Shown here: in pieces, positions 35,368 through 43,303 of the stretch
Layout: every line of letters begins with the position of its first letter
Position numbering within the stretch: the first letter of the stretch is position 1
Assembly (NCBI RefSeq): GCF_018829635.1
Contig: NZ_JAHKKG010000007.1
Location: 62,001-126,000 of the forward strand
Length of the DNA: 64,000 bases
Source of the DNA: Paractinoplanes bogorensis
Lineage (GTDB): Bacteria; Actinomycetota; Actinomycetes; Mycobacteriales; Micromonosporaceae
Direction of reading: 5' to 3'
The notes under the pieces: model-generated
Told to the model about the DNA's origin: nothing
The model's database searches: none
What the model saw: the letters and a program-made list of their open reading frames with translations, nothing else
Translations under genes and position numbers: made by a program

Positions 35368-36057
35368 TCACTGTTTCTGTACGGCGGACACGTCTACGCA
35401 GAGGACGCCGCGGTTGCCCTCCTGGTCGGCGATCACGGTGAGCCCTTCGCTCTGGTCGACGACAGTCCCACCAGCGGCGACGGCGGCCGCGACCCGCTGC
35501 TCGGCCACGTCGGGCGCCACGTAGACCTCGACGTGGAACCGCCGGCCCTCGCCGGCGTCACCGAACCACAGATTCGGAACCCGAACGGTGGCGTCCCGGA
35601 TCTCGTCCCCCGGCGTGCCGCGCCCGCGCGACCCGGCGTCCCCGGTCAGCAGGGCGGCCCACACCGGCGCGATGGTCGCGGAGTTCGCCGTGTCGAGGCC
35701 GAGCTCGCACTCACTGACCGACCCCGGATCCGCGACCAGCCCGCGCTCGGCCGCGATCGTGGTGATCCGGCGCGCGAGATCCACGTCCTGCTGGGTGACC
35801 CACTCGATGACGTACTCGGTGCCGTCGTCGTCGCGATAGATGGCGTCGGCGGTGACCAGTTCGAGGTCGACGTAGCCATGGCCGATCGACACCCGCGGGT
35901 GGTGCCCGATCGCGTCACCCGCCTCACCCACCGCGCCGACGAACCGCACCCCGTCACCGAAGCCGTCGATCAGATAGCGGGCGTGCAGCCCTTGGGCCAG
36001 CTTGCGCCAGTCGGCCAGCTCAGCTGCGGCGATCCGGTCACCCCTCAGCATGTCCAT
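35368..36057 (-). CDS. pterin-4a-carbinolamine dehydratase-like domain fused to VOC domain
   Basis: About 229 residues from ATG 36057 (36051 also possible). The N-terminal half (about residues 8-105) follows the pterin-4a-carbinolamine dehydratase pattern: LADWRKL, FGDGVRFVGAVGE, the histidine pair GHHPRVSIGHGYV and a late WVTQQDVDLARRI. The C-terminal half (about 120-225) is a glyoxalase/VOC-like domain (PNLWFGD, then FHVEVYVAPDVAEQRV). The fusion is seen in some actinobacterial proteins. The dehydratase normally recycles tetrahydropterin; no aromatic amino acid hydroxylase is nearby. A metal site in the VOC half is not certain. Confidence 0.72.
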   Translation of the reverse strand: MDMLRGDRIAAAELADWRKLAQGLHARYLIDGFGDGVRFVGAVGEAGDAIGHHPRVSIGHGYVDLELVTADAIYRDDDGTEYVIEWVTQQDVDLARRITTIAAERGLVADPGSVSECELGLDTANSATIAPVWAALLTGDAGSRGRGTPGDEIRDATVRVPNLWFGDAGEGRRFHVEVYVAPDVAEQRVAAAVAAGGTVVDQSEGLTVIADQEGNRGVLCVDVSAVQKQ

Positions 36058-36091
36058 GGCCCCGGACCATATCGCCTCGGCGCGCCCTGCA

Positions 36092-36304
36092 TCAGACTCC
36101 CGCGATGATCCTGGTGAGAAAGCGGACGGTGATGAACAGCAGCGCGAGACCGCCAACCACGATGATCAAGACGGTCGCTCCCCGCGACCGCGGCCCCCGC
36201 TGGGAGCGCCTCACCATCGCGTCGTAGTCCCGCTTCCCCTTCCGGGCGACCTTCCTGCGGTAGCTTTCATCGCGCATCTTCTTCATTTCGTACCAGTCAG
36301 CCAT
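36092..36304 (-). CDS. small basic single-helix membrane protein
   Basis: A 70-residue protein starting at MADWYEMKK, with AAAGGAG upstream. A strongly basic cytoplasmic N terminus (RRKVARKGKRDY) precedes one membrane helix at about residues 43-60 (VLIIVVGGLALLFITV). It is not recognised. It lies upstream of the dehydratase/VOC gene on the same strand. Confidence 0.65.
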   Translation of the reverse strand: MADWYEMKKMRDESYRRKVARKGKRDYDAMVRRSQRGPRSRGATVLIIVVGGLALLFITVRFLTRIIAGV

Positions 36305-36753
36305 CGTTACTCCTTTCCCTGTCCAGCGCCTCTTTCGTGAGACGGGCGACCTGTCGCTGGACCAGGTGGATGCCGATCTGCGGTGGGGTTCGCTGTCTCC
36401 ATCTGACGGACAGAAAATCGGCCGGGTGGCGATAGTGTGGTGATGGATCTCGATTCGAGTGTTCGCCGTTGCCGAGGTCGTGGTGGACGCCGCCTGGGAG
36501 GTGCCGCTCGACTCCGAACGCCGCGTTGCCGATGCGACGCGGTCCCGGGCGACCTCACAGCAGCGATTTGTCTTCACCAAGGAATGGTCGCGGGCGTGGT
36601 GTTCGACACCGAGATCCGTCAGGTGGAAATCCCCGGAGCGAAGCGGTGGCGCCGGCGCGGGTAGTCCGAGTCGGCGCAGCGCAAATCGTTCGCGGTGTCG
36701 GTGGTGATGAAGGTAGCTTCCCCGCGTTACTGCGATGGCCGGGAGGCAGCTGG
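36305..36753. other. long gap without a convincing gene
   Basis: About 450 bases between the small membrane protein and the methyltransferase. Frames are open on the plus strand but codon use is erratic and nothing is recognisable. GC is reduced around 36405-36450, which may hold promoters. It could be decayed coding DNA. A good Shine-Dalgarno (GGGAGG) at the right edge belongs to the methyltransferase. Confidence 0.4.
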
Positions 36754-37569
36754 ATGAAGGTCGGGGAAGCCAGCCGTACGGCGTGGGCCGCGGCGGAGTT
36801 CCGGGCGGCGCATCAGGTGGTGGACGGTGGGCGGGTCTTCGCCGATCCGCTGGCGGTGCGTCTGCTGGACAGCCGGCCGCGGGATCGGATGCCGGTCGAC
36901 CCGGCGCAGCCGTCGGCCCGGGCCACCCGGCTGTTTCTCGCGGCTCGATCCCGGTTCGCCGAGGATGCGGTGGCCGGTGCGGTGCGGACCGGAGTGAAGC
37001 GCGTTGTGGTGCTGGGGGCGGGGCTCGACACGTTCGCCTATCGCAATCCGTTCCCGGACGTCCGGGTCGTCGAGGTCGACCACCCGGATACGCAGGCGTG
37101 GAAGCGGGAACTGCTGGCCCAGGCGGGCATCGGTGTGCCGGACTCCGTCACGTACGCGGGAATCGATTTTGAAACGCAGTCGCTGGTCGACGTGTTGACG
37201 GGTGAGCGGTCGTTCTTCGTCTGGCTGGGTGTGGTGCCCTATCTGAATCGGGCGGGGTTCGACGCGACGCTGCGGTATGTGGCCGGCCATCCCGGGTCCG
37301 AGGTGGTCTTCGACTACACGATGCCGCCGTCGTCGATGCCGGCGGTGGCCCGGGCGGCGCTCGAGGATCAGGCGAAGCAGGCCGCGAGCGTGGACGAACC
37401 GTTCCAGACCTACTTCCGGCCGGACGACCTGGCCGCCATCATGCGGGCCGAGGGCTTCGCTGTGGTGGACGACATCGGTCCGGCCGAGATGGCGGAACGC
37501 TGGTTCGAGGCGCAGGACGCCGTGCCCGCCGGAACGCCCGGCGGACACATCATGCACGCCCGCGTCTAG
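36754..37569 (+). CDS. SAM-dependent methyltransferase (LCM/TIGR00027 type)
   Basis: A 271-residue class I methyltransferase from ATG 36754, with GGGAGG 10 bases upstream; the open frame extends further upstream but without family similarity. Motif I is VVVLGAGLDTFAYR and motif II VVEVDHPDTQ, which place it in the leucine carboxyl methyltransferase-like group common in actinomycetes. FFVWLGVVPYL is the matching motif III region. The substrate is unknown; natural-product O-methylation is frequent in this group. It overlaps the convergent LPxTG gene by four bases. Confidence 0.87.
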   Translation: MKVGEASRTAWAAAEFRAAHQVVDGGRVFADPLAVRLLDSRPRDRMPVDPAQPSARATRLFLAARSRFAEDAVAGAVRTGVKRVVVLGAGLDTFAYRNPFPDVRVVEVDHPDTQAWKRELLAQAGIGVPDSVTYAGIDFETQSLVDVLTGERSFFVWLGVVPYLNRAGFDATLRYVAGHPGSEVVFDYTMPPSSMPAVARAALEDQAKQAASVDEPFQTYFRPDDLAAIMRAEGFAVVDDIGPAEMAERWFEAQDAVPAGTPGGHIMHARV

Positions 37570-39041
37570 AGCTTCCGCGTGGCGAACCGGGCTACGGCGC
37601 CGGCGACCAGAAGGGCCAGGCCGATCAGGGCCACCGCGGTCGTGTTGCCGCCGGTGATCGGGAGGCCGCCGCCGCTGCCGCCCCCGGTGCCGGCGCCGGT
37701 CGCGGTGATCACGATGGCCGCGCTGTCGTCGGACGGGTCGGGGTCGCCGGCCGGGGGCGGACCGAGCCGCTCGGTCTTGATCGTGCCCCGCAGGGTGCCG
37801 GGCTGGTCGATGCGGAGCGTGAACTCGAAGTCGACCGTCTTGCCGGGCAGATAGGGCACGCCCAGGGTCGGCTCGGTGAAGCAGTAGAAGTTGCCGTCGC
37901 CGGCGTGGGCTCCGGCCGGGAACGGCGCACCGGGCGGCGGACGGTCGAAGTTGAACGGCTCGCACAGGCGGGAATGCTTGACCACCGTGGTGCCCCGGGG
38001 CGGGGTCACCGTGACCTGCAGCTCGGACCCCTCCTCCAACCCGTAGCCCTCGATGCGGGCCGGGCCGTTGTTGCGCACGCCGAGGCGTACGGGAATGGTC
38101 TGGCCGGTCCGGGCCGAAGCGGTGGCGCCCAGTGCCGTGAAGTTGGACTGGTTGACGCCGGTGACCGAGATGGTGAAGCTGTCCGCGTTGTCGTTGGTCC
38201 CGGTCTCGGTCTGCGGGTCGGCCAGCGTCGCGGCCACCGGGGCCAGTTCGAGCGCGGGACCGGACCCGGCCGGACGCGGGCGGCCCAGATCGGCGTAGTC
38301 CTGCGCGGTGTACCAGGTGAAGTTGGCGAGCCACTTGCTCGGTGCCCACACCGCGCCGGCCGCGGTGAGCTGCCAGGGCGTGGCCAACCGGTAGGCCTGA
38401 CCCGGAGCGAGCTCGCGGTCGAACACGCAGGCGGCTCCGAACTCGGTGGGCGCGCAGTTGCTGTGCCGCGTGCTGGCGAACCCGCGGACGGTGGACAGTT
38501 CGAGGACCACGCCGGTCACCGGGTCGTCGCCGCTGTTGCGGACGCCGGCGTTCAGCCCGGTGGACGCTCCGGTCGCCACCGAGACGTCGCCCTGGGTTTC
38601 GACCGCGGTGAGCGAGACCTGCTCGGCGATGGTGATCCGGCCGGTCGCGGTGGCTCGCGTACGGCCGTCGACCACTGCGCGTACGGTCAGTTGCGCGCTC
38701 GCACCCAGCCGGGCACCGGGCTTGGCGGTCACCGGGAGCGAGACGTTGCTGGCACTGCCAGGGCACGTGATCGTGGTGGCCGTGGTGACGCAGCGGGGAT
38801 CGGTCCACGGCGCGACGGTGGCGATCGCGCTCGCCTCGGCGAAGTCGACCACCAGGTTGCCCGCGGTCGCCACCGAGTAGGGAAGCACCGAATATTCCAC
38901 CCGCATCGGCTTGGCGGCACCGCCCGGCTCGACGCTGACATCGGCCACCGTCAAACTCCAGGCGGGAGCAGCCTGGGCCGCAGCCGCGGGCACAAGGGCG
39001 GCGAGCAGGGCAATCAGGGTGGCACCAGCGAGCCTGCGCAT
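37566..39041 (-). CDS. sortase-anchored surface protein with CARDB-like repeats
   Basis: A 491-residue protein from ATG 39041; the frame is open upstream but the signal peptide (RRLAGATLIALLAALVPAAAAQA) starts here. The mature part is made of beta-sandwich repeats of the DUF11/CARDB type (for example VRNSGDDPVTGVVLEL and VRNNGPARIEGYGLEEG). It ends with the sortase signal LPITG, a hydrophobic helix and a basic tail (RFATRKL), so it should be linked to the cell wall. No sortase gene is in the window. A surface stalk or adhesin role is likely. Confidence 0.8.
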   Translation of the reverse strand: MRRLAGATLIALLAALVPAAAAQAAPAWSLTVADVSVEPGGAAKPMRVEYSVLPYSVATAGNLVVDFAEASAIATVAPWTDPRCVTTATTITCPGSASNVSLPVTAKPGARLGASAQLTVRAVVDGRTRATATGRITIAEQVSLTAVETQGDVSVATGASTGLNAGVRNSGDDPVTGVVLELSTVRGFASTRHSNCAPTEFGAACVFDRELAPGQAYRLATPWQLTAAGAVWAPSKWLANFTWYTAQDYADLGRPRPAGSGPALELAPVAATLADPQTETGTNDNADSFTISVTGVNQSNFTALGATASARTGQTIPVRLGVRNNGPARIEGYGLEEGSELQVTVTPPRGTTVVKHSRLCEPFNFDRPPPGAPFPAGAHAGDGNFYCFTEPTLGVPYLPGKTVDFEFTLRIDQPGTLRGTIKTERLGPPPAGDPDPSDDSAAIVITATGAGTGGGSGGGLPITGGNTTAVALIGLALLVAGAVARFATRKL

Positions 39042-39234
39042 GTGGCTTCTCTCATCCCGGGGCGGACGAACGAGCGGAGCGTACCCCTCCGCCTCGCTCG
39101 AAAGTGGTCCACCGACCGGTTTTCCGAGGCCGACCGTTCTGCGCCGCGACCTGTCCGCTAGATCCACTTCTGGGGGCACCGGCCATCCGTTCTCCATACC
39201 GAGGAACGAAATGACCGGATTTGAGAGGAATACA

Positions 39235-39918
39235 ATGAACAAGCTTGCTCGCGCCATCGCCCTCGGTGGGTTCAGCGTTCTCACCGCCATGACCGTCGGC
39301 ATGGGACCGGCCCAGGCCGCCCCGGCTACCCCCGTCGCCCCGGACAGCAAGGCCACGGTCACCCACAACGTCTGGCGAGGAGAGAGCCAGATCGTCGGCT
39401 TCTACCGCTCGCTCCGCGCCTGCCAGCTGGCCGGCTACTTCGGCGAGCGCCGGGGCGCCTGGGACGACTTCGACTGCACCTTCGTGCGGGTCGGCCTCCG
39501 CCGGGGCGCGTGGGCCCTCGAGGTCGCCGACTACGACAACTGGAACTCGTACGGCTTCGGCCGTCCGTTCCAGGTCGTCCGGGGCTTCCCGGCGCAGTAC
39601 CGGCCGGTGTGGGCCGGTCAGTACCGGCCGGGCCGCCCGGGTCAGTTCCGGCACTACCGCCCGGGTTCGCAGCGCAACGACTGGATGCGGGACCGCGACC
39701 GCCGCCAGGGTGGCCGGGACGACAACGGCCGCGGGGGCTGGGACGGCCGGGACGACAACAACGGCCGTGGCGACAACGGCCGTGGCGACAACGGCCGTGG
39801 CGACAACGGCCGTGGCGACAACGGCCGTGGCGACAACGGCCGCGGTGACAACGGCCGCGGTGACAACGGGCGTGGCGACAACGGGCGCGGCGACAACGGG
39901 CGCGGCCACAGGGGCTGA
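39235..39918 (+). CDS. secreted protein with nine RGDNG repeats
   Basis: A 227-residue exported protein; GAGAGGA precedes the ATG. The signal (about residues 1-28) ends at AQA. A compact domain (about 30-110) has two cysteines (RACQLAG and FDCTF). A basic, Tyr/Arg/Pro/Gly-rich region (YRPVWAGQYRPGRPGQF) follows, and the C terminus is a low-complexity tail of RGDNG units. The tail is highly charged and surely disordered. Each unit contains RGD, the integrin-recognition tripeptide in eukaryotes, but charge repetition may matter more here. The function is unknown. Confidence 0.7.
   Translation: MNKLARAIALGGFSVLTAMTVGMGPAQAAPATPVAPDSKATVTHNVWRGESQIVGFYRSLRACQLAGYFGERRGAWDDFDCTFVRVGLRRGAWALEVADYDNWNSYGFGRPFQVVRGFPAQYRPVWAGQYRPGRPGQFRHYRPGSQRNDWMRDRDRRQGGRDDNGRGGWDGRDDNNGRGDNGRGDNGRGDNGRGDNGRGDNGRGDNGRGDNGRGDNGRGDNGRGHRG
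39766..39900 (+). repeat. nine tandem copies of a 15-bp coding repeat
   Basis: The unit CGTGGCGACAACGGC is repeated nine times without length change. The first five copies are identical; the last four carry silent changes at third positions (cgc for cgt, ggt for ggc, ggg for ggc). This suggests recent expansion at the left end and older copies under protein-level selection at the right end. It encodes the RGDNG tail. Confidence 0.9.
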
Positions 39919-39933
39919 CCTGTAGGCGTGATG

Positions 39934-39966
39934 TCCCAGGCGGCGCCGACACGGTGCCGCCTGGGA
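39934..39966. terminator. bidirectional intrinsic terminator hairpin
   Basis: TCCCAGGCGGC (39934-39944) and GCCGCCTGGGA (39956-39966) form a perfect 11-bp GC-rich stem with an 11-base loop. It lies between the ends of two convergent genes. There is no U tract, which is common for terminators in high-GC actinomycetes. Confidence 0.7.
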
Positions 39967-41343
39967 TCACGGCTGCATGAGGAGCAATGTCTCGTCGTCG
40001 GCCAGCGGCGGCACCGGCCCGGCCGGCGAGGCGGGGAAGGCCCGGGGCACGGAATAGAGGTCGGACGTCCACAAGGCCTCGCCGCCCGCGCCCGGGCGCA
40101 TCAGCGCATATCGCGCCTCGGCTTCCCGGATCTTCCGCTCGACGTCGAACAGGGCGTAGTAGTTCTCCCGCCACTCGTCGACCCAGCGCTGATACCACCG
40201 GCGGCCCGGATCGCCCGTGTCTCCCGGCGATGCGAACTGATCGGTCTTCTCCAGCAGCCGGATCACCATGACCTCGGTGCACCACGCGCAGAAGTGCCTG
40301 GTGTCCCGCAGGCCGGCGCCATGCTCCTCGGTGTAGGTGCCGTCCGGGTTGGCGGTCGGATCCTGGGACGCCATCTGGGTGTAGGCGAAGTTGTCGTGGG
40401 TGCCGTTCATCAGGCACTGGTACTCGGCGTGCCAGGCCCCGATCTGCCGGGCCCCGCCGATCCAGAGCCAGCCGACCACCGGCGACGGATCGCGGCCGGC
40501 CCCCACCCGGGCGAAATGACCGGTCGGGGCCAGATGCAGCCACGGTACGGAATCAGCGGTGTCCTGATAGGACAGGTTGGACACGTTGAAGACCGTCAGA
40601 GGCGACGGATTCGTACGGTCGCTGCGGGTTCCGCGCCCGTCGATGTACTCGTCGGCGAGCAGACCGAGCGCGTGGCTGAGTTCGTGGATCGAGTTCGCCC
40701 CGTACGCCACCCGGACCTGCCGGGCCTGGTCGGGCGGCTCGCGTCGCACCTGGTTGGTCATCCCGCTGACATTGCCGCTCGCAGCCGAGCGGATGAGCAT
40801 CGAGACGACCAGGTTGCGATAGATCCCGCGCAGATCGTCGGCGGTGCCGGCGGTCGGTCCGAGTTGCACCTCGGCGGGATAGAAACGCAGGTTGGCGTCG
40901 CCGAACGTGCCGACCGCGTCCCACAGTCGCTGCCGGAACCGCCGGCCGGCGTCGTCACCGGCCGACCACCAGCCACCGGTCTTGACGATGCCGGTGCCGT
41001 CGCCGTTGACGTTGCAGCCGTAGTACGACGTACGCGCGGACGACGCCCGGGCGGTGGACGGCGTGTAGAGCGCGCGGACCCGGATCGCTCCCGCGAAGGT
41101 CGTGTAGACGTCCAACGCGTAGAACGCGGCCAGCCAGTTGGTGAGTTCGGCCCGGAACTCGGCCGCGTTCAGATAGCCGTCGCCGAGGATCAGCACGTCG
41201 ATGCCGCGGTCGCCGGCGAGCGGAACCGTCGAGCCGGGGCGGCGGATGTCCGGAACCGAGCGGGTCGCCCAGTTGGCCCGGCCCAGCTCGTACCGGACCT
41301 GGCCGTTGCTCAGCGCGGTCTCGGTGATGGTCAGGTCGGGCAT
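39967..41343 (-). CDS. M64-like zinc metallopeptidase
   Basis: A 458-residue protein without a signal peptide. The zinc motif is HELSH at residues 220-224 in SIHELSHALGLLADEY, the pattern of M64 (IgA-peptidase-like) enzymes, which have a downstream acidic residue in LADEY. An early block, DVLILGDGYLNAAEF, is another M64 feature. Relatives are usually secreted; here no export signal is seen, so it may act inside the cell or leave by another route. A 105-residue gene lies 3 bases upstream on the same strand and is probably its partner. Confidence 0.78.
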   Translation of the reverse strand: MPDLTITETALSNGQVRYELGRANWATRSVPDIRRPGSTVPLAGDRGIDVLILGDGYLNAAEFRAELTNWLAAFYALDVYTTFAGAIRVRALYTPSTARASSARTSYYGCNVNGDGTGIVKTGGWWSAGDDAGRRFRQRLWDAVGTFGDANLRFYPAEVQLGPTAGTADDLRGIYRNLVVSMLIRSAASGNVSGMTNQVRREPPDQARQVRVAYGANSIHELSHALGLLADEYIDGRGTRSDRTNPSPLTVFNVSNLSYQDTADSVPWLHLAPTGHFARVGAGRDPSPVVGWLWIGGARQIGAWHAEYQCLMNGTHDNFAYTQMASQDPTANPDGTYTEEHGAGLRDTRHFCAWCTEVMVIRLLEKTDQFASPGDTGDPGRRWYQRWVDEWRENYYALFDVERKIREAEARYALMRPGAGGEALWTSDLYSVPRAFPASPAGPVPPLADDETLLLMQP

Positions 41344-41346
41344 GGT

Positions 41347-41664
41347 TCAGAACCGCATCGGCGAGCGGAGCACCCGTACCCCGTCGACCTCGAACGAGTC
41401 GCCGGGCGCGCTCTTCTGGAACGAGGCGGCGCCGCCGTGGCTGACCTTGATCTGCAGCCCGGACCGCATGGCCTCGGTGATCAGGGTCATCTGGGCCAGA
41501 TAGAACGGGCGGTCGGCGGCCTCGAGGTTCATCGTGAACCAGGCGCGCAGCGGCCCGATCTTGATCCAGTTGTCCGCGGCCGGGTCGGCCGTGAGCGCGA
41601 ACCACAGCCGGGAGACGTCCCGCGTCTCGACTTCGATGGTGCCGACGAATCCCACGGTGTTCAT
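41347..41664 (-). CDS. small beta-rich protein coupled to the M64-like peptidase
   Basis: A 105-residue protein, ending 3 bases before the M64-like gene on the same strand. The composition suggests alternating strands (FVGTIEVETRDVSRLWFAL, later IKVSHGGAA). It has no signal peptide and no cysteines. I do not recognise a family. By position it could be a regulator, inhibitor or chaperone of the peptidase. Confidence 0.65.
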   Translation of the reverse strand: MNTVGFVGTIEVETRDVSRLWFALTADPAADNWIKIGPLRAWFTMNLEAADRPFYLAQMTLITEAMRSGLQIKVSHGGAASFQKSAPGDSFEVDGVRVLRSPMRF

Positions 41665-41728
41665 GACCTCAGAGGATCACGACCGGCCGACCGGCGAGAA
41701 GCACCTATCAGATGGACGACTCAACCCT

Positions 41729-42349
41729 TCAGGAGAGCTGAGCGTTGACCGCGCGGACGAGTTCGTCCGGATGGTCGATGACGGCCTGGGCGCCGAGGAC
41801 GGTCAGCTGCGCCGCGTTCTGGGTGTAGACGAGGACCGGCTGGGCCAGGCCGGCCGCGCGCATCTCCTTGATCAGGCCGAGGCCGCTGCGGCCGGTGATG
41901 ACGACCGCGAAGTCCAGCTCGCCGAGGTAGCGTACGGCGGACCCGATCGAGGTGGTCTTGGTGACGAACCGGCCGAGTTGTTCCAGCGCCACCGTCTCGT
42001 AGAGGTTGTCGTCGGGGTTGCCGTCCAACCAGAGCACCCGGGCGAGCGTGGCCGGCTCGCGTGGCGTCAGGCCGGCGACCTGGGGCGCGGGCTCACCCCG
42101 CTCGCGGGCGGCTCGCTGGACGGCGTCGGCGGCTGACGCGGTGTTGCCGGGCCGCAGCGTGACCGTGGCGGTGAACAGCTCTCCGAACGTGTGCGCCCGG
42201 AACAGCAGGACGGCCATGAGCGCCATGATTACCAGGGCAAGAAAGGAAGACCACCACAGCAGTGCATTCTTACGGTCACGGTGCGTCGAGGTGACCCCGC
42301 ATATATCGATCGCTCTCGTGATGAGCAAACCGGCATAACACCCGATCAC
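41729..42349 (-). CDS. membrane-anchored receiver-like protein
   Basis: A 206-residue protein with a GTG start that overlaps the MerR-redoxin stop (GTGA). One membrane helix is at about residues 31-50 (LWWSSFLALVIMALMAVLL), then a linker. The C-terminal domain (about 104-206) reads VLWLDGNPDDNLYETVAL, then FAVVITGRSGLGLI and PVLVYTQNA, a receiver or TIR-like alpha/beta pattern resembling phosphoacceptor domains; the first acidic cluster is D-G-N-P-D-D and the phospho-Asp position reads T. So it is likely a non-phosphorylated receiver relative. It is coupled to a redox regulator gene. Confidence 0.6.
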   Translation of the reverse strand: MIGCYAGLLITRAIDICGVTSTHRDRKNALLWWSSFLALVIMALMAVLLFRAHTFGELFTATVTLRPGNTASAADAVQRAARERGEPAPQVAGLTPREPATLARVLWLDGNPDDNLYETVALEQLGRFVTKTTSIGSAVRYLGELDFAVVITGRSGLGLIKEMRAAGLAQPVLVYTQNAAQLTVLGAQAVIDHPDELVRAVNAQLS

Positions 42350-43212
42350 GGCAGGCGGGTGAGCCAGCGCATGACGTCGAGGGCGTGTGAGGCCGGGTCG
42401 GGAATCGGGTGGAAGACGTGCTCGACGGTGTCGTCGTGGACGATCAGGGTCAGGCGGTCGTAGAGGGTGCCGCCGGCCAGGGTGGGCAGGCCGGTCGCGG
42501 CGGCCAGGGTCAGCTGCGGGTCGGGGATCAGCGGGTACGGCAGTTGCAGCCGGTGGACGAGTTCGCGCTGGTAGCCGGTCGACTGGGCGGACAGGCCGTA
42601 CACCCGGGCGGCGCCGGCGGCCAGGATCTCGGCGTGGTGGTCGCGCAGCCAGGTCGCCTGGTCGGTCGCGCCGCGGGCGCCGCACACCTCGAGCAGGCTG
42701 CGCGGCAGGTCGACGCCGGGGCGGCCGGTCAGCGGATAGATGAAGATGACCGTACGGCCGGGGCCCAGCGCGCCGAGGTCGACCGGGCGCCCGTCGGTGG
42801 CGTAGAAGTGCAGGCCGGGCAGCCGGGTCAGGTCGATCCGGCCCGGGGTCGGCCGGGGTGACGACACGACCTGCCGGGCCGCGTCGTCGATCCGGGCGTC
42901 GAGCGCGTTCCGCTGCGCGGTGAGCTCGTCGATCCGGCGCTCGAGGCCGGTGGCCGTGCTGCGGAAGGTGGCCAGCGCCGCGGTACAGACGTCGGAACCC
43001 AGGGCGATCGACTCGACGAACGGGCGCGTCTCCTCGACGGTGAGCCCCAGCGCCATCAGCTCCCGGATCTGCGCGACCTGCTGCTCGGCGACCGGCGCGT
43101 ACTCGCGGTAGCCGTTGCTCAGCCGGCGCGGCACGACCAGCCCGGCCGCCTCGTAATAGCGCAGCGCCCGGATCGTCGTTCCGGTGCGTCGTGCCAGCTC
43201 ACCCACCCGCAT
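42346..43212 (-). CDS. MerR regulator fused to a redoxin domain
   Basis: A 288-residue fusion. The MerR winged helix is at residues 1-70 (VGELARRTGTTIRALRYYEAAGL), a coiled-coil dimer helix at about 75-115 and a thioredoxin-fold peroxiredoxin-like domain from about 125 to 288 (VIFIYPLTGRPGVDLP, GLSAQSTGYQ, LPYPLIPDP). Related peroxiredoxins have GARGCTPQ with the peroxidatic cysteine; here it reads GARGATDQ, with Ala182. A single Cys177 sits five residues earlier, plus Cys76 in the linker. The domain may have become a sensor rather than an enzyme. It overlaps the receiver-like gene that follows. Confidence 0.82.
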   Translation of the reverse strand: MRVGELARRTGTTIRALRYYEAAGLVVPRRLSNGYREYAPVAEQQVAQIRELMALGLTVEETRPFVESIALGSDVCTAALATFRSTATGLERRIDELTAQRNALDARIDDAARQVVSSPRPTPGRIDLTRLPGLHFYATDGRPVDLGALGPGRTVIFIYPLTGRPGVDLPRSLLEVCGARGATDQATWLRDHHAEILAAGAARVYGLSAQSTGYQRELVHRLQLPYPLIPDPQLTLAAATGLPTLAGGTLYDRLTLIVHDDTVEHVFHPIPDPASHALDVMRWLTRLP

Positions 43213-43303
43213 CCCGCGACCCTAAACCCGTACCCCGAGGTGCGGGTCAAGGTGTCGTTTCTCGCCGTTCTCCCGAGCGCGAAGAGGTGCCAGTCTGGCC
43301 GCT

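Noticed and set aside
36727..38808. 693-codon minus-strand frame
   Set aside because: It covers the methyltransferase and the LPxTG gene in another frame and is Arg/His-rich without motifs.
39766..39900. CRISPR-like tandem array
   Set aside because: The units are 15 bp with no spacers and lie in frame within a coding sequence.
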